From Parvibaculum indicum (GTDB lineage Bacteria > Pseudomonadota > Alphaproteobacteria > Parvibaculales > Parvibaculaceae), in NCBI RefSeq assembly GCF_011762095.1, contig NZ_JAASQO010000015.1, forward strand, positions 1-64,000: a stretch of 64,000 nucleotides of DNA, read 5' to 3'. Each line of letters begins with the position of its first letter. Positions within the stretch are counted from its first letter, which is position 1. Both the position numbers and the translations under genes were made by a program. Below are positions 57,553-64,000 of the stretch, in pieces. The notes under the pieces were generated by a model. That model worked only from the letters and a program-made list of their open reading frames with translations, ran no database searches and was not told where the DNA came from.

Positions 57553-58740
57553 TCAGTTTTCGATCCGAAGCGAGGACGCAGCAAGTACTTCGGAACGGAT
57601 GCCGCGCTGGAAATAACGGTTGAGAAGCCATTTCGGCATCCACCGCATGATCGCATTGCGAAAGGCGAAAGCACGATCCGTCTGCGGCACAAACCATCGC
57701 GCGGTGGAGCGGCTGCGCACTTGAAGCGTCGTGATCGTCGGGCGCAGGCGAGCCTCGTGCCTTTCAAGCGCTTCGGCAATGTCTCCCCTGGCCAGTTCTT
57801 CTGCCAGCACACAGGCCGACGTCATCGCCATGCCGGCCCCCTGCCCCGACACGAGCGTCAGACAATGCGCAGCATCCCCAAGCAGGAGACAACGTCCCTT
57901 ATGCCATGAGGGCAGATCGACCATGACCAAGCCGTCAAGAAGAACGTCGTCCTGCTCTCCAAGCAAAGCTATCCGCCGGATCACGTCAGGATGCGCACCG
58001 GCAAAGGCTTCACCCAGGAGCTGCTTCCTGCGCTCGATCGACACGAAAGACGCATCTTCGTCGCACCATATATGGAGCGCGGCGATCTTGTCCTGCGGCA
58101 GGCGGTAATATTCGACCATGCGACCGGGCTCCGCATAGGAGAGGAAGTCGTTGCCGAGACCTTGAGGGTCACTCACCTGATAGGCCGCCATGCGATAGCC
58201 GAGCGGCACGAGATGATCTGCGCTTTCGCCGAACAGCGCCGAGCGTGTCGCGGACCGAACACCATCCGCGCCGATCAGCAGATCGACCGAGAAGGCGCTG
58301 CCGTCCCGCAGCCTCACCGATACGGCGTCTCCTTCATCCCGGAAAGTTTCCACTTCCGTCGCAAAACGTATGTCGACATCGGGATTGGTCCTGATGGCCT
58401 CGTAGAGAGCCGTCGCAAGATCCGGTCTCGCGAGGGTTATCCATTCGAGCCCTTTCAGGAAGTCATGATAGTTGATCCTGAGAAGTTCGCTGCCATCGCG
58501 CGCAAGGTAGAGATTGTCCTCAATATGCCGCTCGCATTCCCGGAGGCGCGGCAGAAGCTCCATCCGCCGCGCCACTTCGTATCCCGGTCCTGAAAGACCG
58601 AGCATGTAACCGTCGGCGCGCAAGTCCGGCGCCCGCTCGACGAGCGTGACCCGCCACCCGGTAGCCGCCAACCACCAGGCCGCACTCAATCCCGCGACAC
58701 CACCTCCGACGACGAGTGCCGTTCGCTTTCCTGCATTCAT
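57553..58740 (-). CDS. FAD-dependent monooxygenase (PHBH/TetX-like), 395 aa
   Basis: Class A flavoprotein monooxygenase. GxGxxG lies in VVGGGVAGLSAAWWLA at the N-terminus, the DG motif in IGADGVRSATR, and GDAAHCLTLVSGQGAGMAM is the second FAD contact. Such enzymes use NAD(P)H and FAD to hydroxylate an aromatic or similar compound. Its gene starts 10 bp after the receptor stop in the third iron locus, so it may modify or break down the imported siderophore or be an unrelated detoxifying enzyme. It converges with the RND pump. Confidence 0.92.
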   Translation of the reverse strand: MNAGKRTALVVGGGVAGLSAAWWLAATGWRVTLVERAPDLRADGYMLGLSGPGYEVARRMELLPRLRECERHIEDNLYLARDGSELLRINYHDFLKGLEWITLARPDLATALYEAIRTNPDVDIRFATEVETFRDEGDAVSVRLRDGSAFSVDLLIGADGVRSATRSALFGESADHLVPLGYRMAAYQVSDPQGLGNDFLSYAEPGRMVEYYRLPQDKIAALHIWCDEDASFVSIERRKQLLGEAFAGAHPDVIRRIALLGEQDDVLLDGLVMVDLPSWHKGRCLLLGDAAHCLTLVSGQGAGMAMTSACVLAEELARGDIAEALERHEARLRPTITTLQVRSRSTARWFVPQTDRAFAFRNAIMRWMPKWLLNRYFQRGIRSEVLAASSLRIEN

Positions 58741-58750
58741 CAGACTTCAC

Positions 58751-60748
58751 CTAGAACGCAACGGTCATACGGAGACCGACTTCGCGTCCCCGACCGAGTT
58801 GATAGAAATCGCCGAGTCCGAGCTGGTGGAATCCGTAAACGGCATAGTGTTTGTCTGTAAGATTATCGACGTAGAAGTCGGCCGAGAGATTGTCGTTGTA
58901 GATCCAGCTGACACCGGCATCGAAGGTCGAATAGCCACTCTGGGATTGAGCCGCGGTGTTGTACTCATCGAAATAGACTTCGCCCGTGTAGGATACACCT
59001 GCGTGCGGGAACAGAACGCCGAACCCGTCCGGAAGCCCTATCTCGTATTCCACGTTGAAATTGGCCGTGACCCGGGGCGCGTATGGCAGGCGATTGCCTT
59101 CAAGGTTGACGCCCGGAGCGGACGGGTTGTCGTAGCTTTCGAAGGTCGCGTGGTTCAGGCCAAGTCCGCCCTCAAGGCGCAGCCCGTCGATCGGATAGAC
59201 GCCAACCTTGAGATCCAGACCGTAGGAGACGACTTCGCCCGCATTCTGCAGATACTGGTTCGGCTGCACTCCAACGAAGAGCTGATAATCGTCTGAATAG
59301 GTATAGTAGGCGGCCGTGTCGACATGAAGGCGGTCATTCAACGCCTTCGCCTTCAGGCCCAGCTCGAAACTATGCGTATATTGCGGGTCATAGGCGAAGG
59401 AGATGTTCGCAGGCGAGATGTTTCGCGTAAATCCGCCCGGCTTGAAGCCGCTGCTGTAAAGCGCATAGAGGCGGGCATTCTCCGTCACCTGATAGCCGAG
59501 CGACAATTTCGGCGACAGCGCGGTAAAGCTTTCTTCATTGCGAAGATTGACGGCACCCGAGCCGATGGCTTCAGCTTCCTCGTAATCGAGGCGCAGGCCC
59601 GTCGTGATATCCAGGCGATCCGAGATATGCCAGATCGTTTCGCCGAAAAGAGCATATGACGCGATCTTGTGTTGCGAGGTCTGCAACGCAGCCGGTACGC
59701 GGCGTTCGAAGTCAAGATACTGGTAGTAAGCGCCGATCACATAATCCAGGGCACTGCCATTCCCCGGGTCCGAAACAAGACGAAATTCCTGACTGAAGGT
59801 TTTCTGGTCTTCCGGCGTAAAGGAACCGAAAATGACGCGATCGAGCTGTCGGGTCTGGTAGCCCGTCAGCGACGAGAAGGTTCCGATATCCGTGTCGTAG
59901 GTGGCTGTGAGCCCATAGCTGTTGAGCGCCAGCTTATATTCCGCAGGGATCGGGAAGGCGACACCGCTCCGTCGGTCCGCAGCCAGAACGAACTGTTCCT
60001 CGTCCGACTCCGTCACCGTTCGCGACGCGCTCAGCATTACGTCGAGGGGCGATGCCGAGGGTGCATAGCGGAGCCGAATCCGCGCCTGCTCGTCGCGGGT
60101 CTCGCCGAGTTCGGAGTTCGTGAAGAAATCCTTGTAGATGCCGTCTTCGTCACGGCGGGCAAGAGATATATCGCCGTACAGAACATCCTCGACGATCGGC
60201 GTCGAAAGAAGGATATCGCCTTCATGCGCCTCGTCGCCGATGAGGCCGGAAACCACCATCCGCATCTCGTTGTCCGGCTTCCGCGTTATCACGTTCATTA
60301 CGCCGCCGACTGCGTTACGCCCGTACAGAGTTCCTTGCGGGCCATAAAGAAGTTCGATGCGTTCCAGATCGAGCGGCAGAAGCTGACCGAAAGTCGCCGG
60401 GTCCTGGGGCAGGCCGTCCACATAAAGCTGAACGGTCGGATTGTAGAAGTCGACCGAGGACTGTCCGCGGATGGTGAAGTTCGAGTAGGCGCGACTCGAC
60501 CGTTGACGGATATTCGTATCGGGGAAGAGGCGGTCCACCTTGTCGGCATAGCGGATACCGCGCGAAAAAAGCTCGTCCGGCGTCGCGATGCTGACGAGGC
60601 CATCGACCTTCTCCACATCCCTTTCCTGCTTCGTCGCCGTCACCGTGATGGGCGGTAGTTTGGCGGCTTCTTCAGCCGCATCATCCGCGAAGGCAGGTGT
60701 GGCGAGCAGGAAAAACGGCAATGTGAAATGGACCAGTCTGGAACGCAT
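58751..60748 (-). CDS. TonB-dependent receptor, 665 aa
   Basis: Outer-membrane receptor with a signal peptide (MRSRLVHFTLPFFLLATPAFA), a plug domain (LYVDGLPQDPATFGQLLPLD, LYGPQGTLYGRNAVGGVMNV) and a barrel ending EVGLRMTVAF. It sits between an RhtX-like MFS gene and the FAD monooxygenase, with a divergent AraC regulator and Fur-like site at the head, so a siderophore is the likely ligand. Start is ATG 60748 (GGGGGA 5 nt upstream) or ATG 60760. Confidence 0.93.
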   Translation of the reverse strand: MRSRLVHFTLPFFLLATPAFADDAAEEAAKLPPITVTATKQERDVEKVDGLVSIATPDELFSRGIRYADKVDRLFPDTNIRQRSSRAYSNFTIRGQSSVDFYNPTVQLYVDGLPQDPATFGQLLPLDLERIELLYGPQGTLYGRNAVGGVMNVITRKPDNEMRMVVSGLIGDEAHEGDILLSTPIVEDVLYGDISLARRDEDGIYKDFFTNSELGETRDEQARIRLRYAPSASPLDVMLSASRTVTESDEEQFVLAADRRSGVAFPIPAEYKLALNSYGLTATYDTDIGTFSSLTGYQTRQLDRVIFGSFTPEDQKTFSQEFRLVSDPGNGSALDYVIGAYYQYLDFERRVPAALQTSQHKIASYALFGETIWHISDRLDITTGLRLDYEEAEAIGSGAVNLRNEESFTALSPKLSLGYQVTENARLYALYSSGFKPGGFTRNISPANISFAYDPQYTHSFELGLKAKALNDRLHVDTAAYYTYSDDYQLFVGVQPNQYLQNAGEVVSYGLDLKVGVYPIDGLRLEGGLGLNHATFESYDNPSAPGVNLEGNRLPYAPRVTANFNVEYEIGLPDGFGVLFPHAGVSYTGEVYFDEYNTAAQSQSGYSTFDAGVSWIYNDNLSADFYVDNLTDKHYAVYGFHQLGLGDFYQLGRGREVGLRMTVAF

Positions 60749-60770
60749 GTTGTCCCCCATGAATTATCGG

Positions 60771-62018
60771 TCAGGCGGTGGAAGAAATCGGTTCGGGTAC
60801 GCGCTGCGGTCCGGCAATCCGCGCCGTCAGCAACGGAGCAGCGAAAGCGGCAAAAAACAGAAAAAGAGCGGCAAGCGCGAAATTGGTGCCATGCCCCAGC
60901 CCTTCGCTCACGAGACCGGCAAGCACCCCCGCCACGATTGCAAGAAGCGCGTCGGCGCTCTGGAGAAGGGCGAAGTCGGTTCCCGCGCGCTCCGGCAGAC
61001 ACCATCCCATCATTGCGGAATAGAGAACGGCGAAGGTCAGCGAAAAGGCAGCGGCCTGTGCGAGACAGGCAAGGATGATCGCAGTTTCGTCGAAATGCCG
61101 AGTGAGTGCGATGGCCGAGAGCGCGGCAAAGGAAAGAGCGTGAAGGAGCGCGCAGATGCAGAGCGCCGAACCGGTGGACAGACGGCGAAAGACGGCCCCG
61201 GCAAAAACCGCGCCGGCAATGCCGACCGCGGCCCCGGCGCCGCCGCGCAACCAGCCGATCGTATCAAGCGGTAGCCCGGCGTCGACGAGGAAAGGCCCCG
61301 TCAAGGCGATGCCGAGCCGCCCGCCGAACTGATAAACGAGTACCAGGACGATCGCGAGACGCAGTTCGGGCCGCCCGAGGGAGGCGAGCAGCGATACCGG
61401 CGCGGGCGCGTCCGGTGAGGGCGCATCCGAGACCATGCGGCCCGAGAGCACTGTCGGCATCGTCATGACACCCAGGCAGGCGACCATGAGAAGCATGGCC
61501 CATGTCCAGCCTGCATGGGCAAAGACCGCGAGCCATACGCCGATACCGACGATGAAGCCGAAATAGCCGCCCGCCACCTGCGCGGAGCCGCCAAGCATAT
61601 GCCGGTCGCGCCGCAGTGCTTCCACGGCGAGAGCATCCGTCGCCGTGTCCTGCGTTGCACCGAATATGATGGCGATCGCCAGTATCGTCAGGAGAAGCGG
61701 CAACTGTCCGATGGGCGACAGAAAAGCCATCAAGGCGAAGGCCGCAATGATCGAAATCTGACAGACAAGAATCCAGGAACGGCGGCGGCCTATCTCAGCG
61801 ATGTAGAAGCGGTCGACGAAAGGCGCCCACAGAAATTTCAGAGCCCAGGGCAGAAAGAGAAGATGGAGATAGCCGAGCGTATCGAGCCGCGCTCCTTCGT
61901 CCCGAAGTACAGTCGGCAGGGCCGTCTGCACCATGCTGCCAAGCGTACCCTGGGCAGCATAGAGACCGAATAGCAGAGCGATAATGCCTGCTGCCTGCCT
62001 GTCCCCCGACTTCCCCAT
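60771..62018 (-). CDS. MFS transporter of the AmpG/RhtX type, probable siderophore importer, 415 aa
   Basis: Twelve-segment MFS carrier. The segment YLHLLFLPWALKFLWAPFVD and the following RFYIAEIGRRRSWI are characteristic of the PAT group that includes AmpG and the siderophore importers RhtX and FptX. Linked to a TonB-dependent receptor and an AraC gene as in the rhizobactin and pyochelin systems, it likely moves a ferric siderophore across the inner membrane without ATP. It heads the operon and lies 22 bp before the receptor. A Fur-like site is 105 bp upstream. Confidence 0.88.
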   Translation of the reverse strand: MGKSGDRQAAGIIALLFGLYAAQGTLGSMVQTALPTVLRDEGARLDTLGYLHLLFLPWALKFLWAPFVDRFYIAEIGRRRSWILVCQISIIAAFALMAFLSPIGQLPLLLTILAIAIIFGATQDTATDALAVEALRRDRHMLGGSAQVAGGYFGFIVGIGVWLAVFAHAGWTWAMLLMVACLGVMTMPTVLSGRMVSDAPSPDAPAPVSLLASLGRPELRLAIVLVLVYQFGGRLGIALTGPFLVDAGLPLDTIGWLRGGAGAAVGIAGAVFAGAVFRRLSTGSALCICALLHALSFAALSAIALTRHFDETAIILACLAQAAAFSLTFAVLYSAMMGWCLPERAGTDFALLQSADALLAIVAGVLAGLVSEGLGHGTNFALAALFLFFAAFAAPLLTARIAGPQRVPEPISSTA

Positions 62019-62122
62019 CCGTACGCATCACCTGTTGAATTCGACGGGCAAGCTTTGCGATGACGGTCATCGTCCTGCCACCTCAAACGGGGTCACCCAC
62101 CCCGGAAGCGGGACTATTAGTT

Positions 62123-62141
62123 GCGAATTATTCTCAAAATC
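62123..62141. promoter_or_regulatory. Fur-like site between RhtX-like and AraC genes
   Basis: GCGAATTATTCTCAAAATC matches the 19-bp Fur consensus at 13 positions on the minus strand. The 17-bp motif TTGCGAWTKATTNTCAA (62121-62137) overlaps it. It can serve both divergent genes, which argues against reading the longer AraC frame from 62121. Confidence 0.65.
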
Positions 62142-62180
62142 AATAAAATCGTTCCAATCGCACAGGCCGGGGATATTAAG

Positions 62181-63194
62181 TTGGACGAACAGCAATATGA
62201 TTTTGGCCGGGTCAGCGTGCTCGAACGCTCCCTGGGATATGGAGAGCCCCACGCCCGGCCGGCCCCCGTCACTCGCCATCTGGCGGAACGCGGCATCGAC
62301 ATGGCCTGCCTCGAAGGCCGCTGCCAGCGGATCAATATCCGGGACGGATTCGACGTCACGCTCTATGACATGACGTTCAATGCGGCGCACACATCGTATG
62401 GACACTCCGAACCCGGCCTAACCATCACCGCGCTCCTTGATGCCGGAGGAAACGGCTCAATGGTGGAAAGCGAGGCGACCGCCGGCTCACCGGAAATTCC
62501 CTACAAACCCGGCATACTCTATGTCTGCTATTCGACCCGTCCGATTCATGGCAGCTACGTGATACCGGCGGGCTGCCATTTCGTCTTTGCCGAACTCCGA
62601 CTCGGCTACAAATTTCTCGACCGCATCGGATTCGCGCCGCTCTTTGCCTCGGCGAACGCATCTCATCCCCTTCACCGCATGTCCGGCGATGGTGTGTGGA
62701 TCGGCACGGCAGAGATGCCCAATGCGATGCAACGACGGATATCAAATCTCATCGATTGCGGACTTGGGGCAGGACGAAACGATCTGACGCTTGAGACAAG
62801 AGCGCTCGAAATGCTGACGGCGACCGCGCAATTGATGGATGCCTCGCCACCGCCTCCAAGGCGCAGGGCGGGAGATGAACGGCGTCTCGACGAAGCGCGG
62901 GACATCGTCCTTTCGGATATTTCCAGGCACTGGACCATTGCCCAGCTTGCCCGCAAGACAGGGCTAAACGAAAAGAAACTCAAAACCGGTTTCAAAGCGC
63001 GTTTCGGGTACAGCGTCCGTCAATTTATCCAGCGCGCCCGTCTCACCGCTGCTCGTGATATGCTGATCGAAGGCAAAAGCAGCGTCACCGAGGTCGCTTT
63101 CGCTGTCGGGTATTCCAACCCGAGCTACTTCGCGGAACTTTATCGCCGCGAGTACGGCGTCAATCCGAGCGAAATGCCTCTATCCTTATCCTGA
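62181..63194 (+). CDS. AraC-family transcriptional regulator (PchR-like), 337 aa
   Basis: AraC regulator with a C-terminal double HTH (WTIAQLARKTGLNEKKLKTG and SVTEVAFAVGYSNPSYFAEL), ending REYGVNPSEMPL. The N-terminal half is of the siderophore-sensing kind seen in PchR. It is divergent from the RhtX-like/receptor operon. The frame could start at TTG 62121, but that would place the start inside the Fur-like site; TTG 62181 has GGGGA 8 nt upstream and is preferred. Confidence 0.85.
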   Translation: MDEQQYDFGRVSVLERSLGYGEPHARPAPVTRHLAERGIDMACLEGRCQRINIRDGFDVTLYDMTFNAAHTSYGHSEPGLTITALLDAGGNGSMVESEATAGSPEIPYKPGILYVCYSTRPIHGSYVIPAGCHFVFAELRLGYKFLDRIGFAPLFASANASHPLHRMSGDGVWIGTAEMPNAMQRRISNLIDCGLGAGRNDLTLETRALEMLTATAQLMDASPPPPRRRAGDERRLDEARDIVLSDISRHWTIAQLARKTGLNEKKLKTGFKARFGYSVRQFIQRARLTAARDMLIEGKSSVTEVAFAVGYSNPSYFAELYRREYGVNPSEMPLSLS

Positions 63195-63370
63195 GGTCCG
63201 GTTTGTTCATCGCATCGTCTTCCCGCGGGGACATTTCACTGCCGGCTCGAAGCTAAAGACCGATCGCCGGATTTGCCGTCCGCGGAACAGCCGAGCGGCG
63301 AGCAGGCAAGATGGTTGGATATCGCAAGCCCCACCCTATGCGCGCAAATTAGTTCGTATGTTCAGGGGAG

Positions 63371-63446
63371 TGGTGCCCAGGGGCGGAATCGAACCACCGA
63401 CACTGCGATTTTCAGTCGCATGCTCTACCAACTGAGCTACCTGGGC
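63371..63446 (-). tRNA. tRNA-Phe (anticodon GAA)
   Basis: On the minus strand the 76-nt sequence starts GCCCAGGTAGCTCAG and ends with acceptor CCTGGGC and encoded ACCA. The anticodon loop CTGAAAA is closed by TGCGA/TCGCA, so the anticodon is GAA (Phe). The T arm has GGTTCGATTCC. All four stems can be drawn. The 3' end faces the accessory region on the left. Confidence 0.97.
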
Positions 63447-63508
63447 GGAAGCTCCAAAGCGGGGCGGGCTCTTGAGGCCCCGGCAAGCCGCCTTGGTGAG
63501 GTTCGCGG

Positions 63509-63537
63509 GTTATAAGAGATTGATCCGGCACTGTCCA
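63509..63537 (-). promoter_or_regulatory. Sigma-70-type promoter of tRNA-Phe
   Basis: On the minus strand TGGACA (63532-63537) and TATAAC (63509-63514) are separated by exactly 17 bp. The predicted start would be near 63502, about 56 nt before the mature tRNA. Confidence 0.7.
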
Positions 63538-63599
63538 GAGGCGGCGCACAGCTTTCGCCCAGAATATCGAAAACCGAATTGCCGAACAGGGTTAAGGGC

Positions 63600-63848
63600 T
63601 TACCAGCCGCCGCCACGCTCCCCGTCCTCGTCGGGGTCGAGGCTTTCGGGATCGAAATCGTCGGGCGGCTCCACGGCGGGAATCGCATAACCTTCGCTCA
63701 ACCAGCGATTGAGATCGACATCCGCGCAATGCTTCGAACAAAAGGGGTGGACGTCAGGCGCGGACTTCTTGCCGCAAATCGGGCATGGCCTCGGTGCGCG
63801 CAGGGGAACGACCTTGCCGTCATACTCCCTGCCGCCCTGCCCGCTCAT
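63600..63848 (-). CDS. yacG: DNA gyrase inhibitor YacG (small zinc protein), 82 aa
   Basis: YacG family. The zinc site is CPICGK and HPFCSKHCADVDLNRWL, four cysteines in two pairs, followed by the family's SEGYAIPAVEP and an acidic tail. YacG binds GyrB and reduces gyrase activity in E. coli. The start ATG overlaps the stop of the RNase E/G-like gene (63845-63848), so the two are coupled; this gene order is common in alphaproteobacteria. Confidence 0.93.
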   Translation of the reverse strand: MSGQGGREYDGKVVPLRAPRPCPICGKKSAPDVHPFCSKHCADVDLNRWLSEGYAIPAVEPPDDFDPESLDPDEDGERGGGW

Positions 63849-64000
63849 TGTAGCACCCCGACATCGATCTTTTCGCGGGAGTAATCCGGCTCCGGCACGA
63901 GGCTGACAGCCGCTGCGATCTTCAGGCTCAACCGCTCCAGCAGGTAGGGGTTGCCGCGCTCCAGCCAGTCCACCACTTCGGTCGAGGCATGCGCGACAAG
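63845..64000 (-). CDS. RNase E/G-family ribonuclease, C-terminal 51 residues
   Basis: Partial gene running in from the right edge. The 51 visible residues (ASTEVVDWLERGNPYLLERL, then LKIAAAVSLVPEPDYSREKI) resemble the C-terminus of short RNase G/E-like proteins that precede yacG in alphaproteobacteria. Only this end is in the window, so the call rests on the short match and gene order. Confidence 0.65.
   Translation of the reverse strand, partial: LVAHASTEVVDWLERGNPYLLERLSLKIAAAVSLVPEPDYSREKIDVGVLQ

Noticed and set aside
62121-62180. Longer N-terminus of the AraC protein from TTG 62121
   Set aside because: It would start inside the Fur-like site; TTG 62181 has a better ribosome site.

Overview
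The window is GC-rich, densely coded DNA, most likely from an alphaproteobacterium. The right edge carries the 3' end of an RNase E/G-family gene, yacG and tRNA-Phe, an order known from that class. The rest is accessory catabolic and iron-uptake DNA rich in TonB-dependent receptors (four) and AraC-family regulators (five, plus one fused to an enzyme). I cannot name the genus. No integrase, complete insertion sequence, CRISPR array or rRNA was seen.

Region 1 (1-18.1 kb) is catabolic. A minus-strand operon runs from a TonB-dependent receptor (7806) through an MFS transporter, a RutA-like flavin monooxygenase, a RutB-like cysteine amidohydrolase, an M20 amidohydrolase and a flavin reductase to the first 26 codons of a TonB-like gene at the window edge. 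Next come two Fe(II)/2-oxoglutarate dioxygenases, an SDR, an NADPH-FMN reductase, a Rieske oxygenase, a LigB/DODA-type dioxygenase and a formamidase/acetamidase. The last gene encodes an AraC regulator fused to a second full-length formamidase/acetamidase domain. Together these suggest oxidation and hydrolysis of a nitrogen-containing, possibly heterocyclic, compound. The substrate is unknown.

Region 2 (18-33.5 kb) holds a PfkB kinase, then a siderophore-uptake island. It has two AraC regulators, two TonB-dependent receptors, two Fes/IroE-like esterases, a siderophore-interacting reductase, a FecB/FecD/FecE-type ABC importer, a DUF2218 protein, a stand-alone RNA-polymerase alpha-CTD-like protein and two unknown genes that look like diverged paralogues. 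Fur-like sites lie in the divergent promoters.

Region 3 (33.7-40.6 kb) has two similar divergons: DUF1302 facing an AraC regulator, and DUF1329 facing a paralogous AraC regulator. A relic of an IS3-type OrfA lies between them.

Region 4 (40.6-51.7 kb) is an eight-gene minus-strand operon, divergent from a LysR gene: HyuB, HyuA, AtuA-like, DUF4387, LeuC-like, LeuD-like, a D-2-hydroxyacid dehydrogenase and a 2-hydroxycarboxylate transporter. It looks like an uncharacterised carboxylic-acid pathway.

Region 5 (51.8-63.2 kb) has a SufR-like Fe-S regulator divergent from an Fe-type superoxide dismutase and an RND efflux pair. It ends with a third iron locus (RhtX-like MFS, TonB-dependent receptor, FAD monooxygenase) divergent from an AraC gene, with a Fur-like site between them. 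The most interesting items are the regulator-enzyme fusion, the HyuBA/AtuA/LeuCD operon, the alpha-CTD-like protein, a terminator-like hairpin just before a receptor start codon, and a 17-bp motif repeated at three iron promoters.
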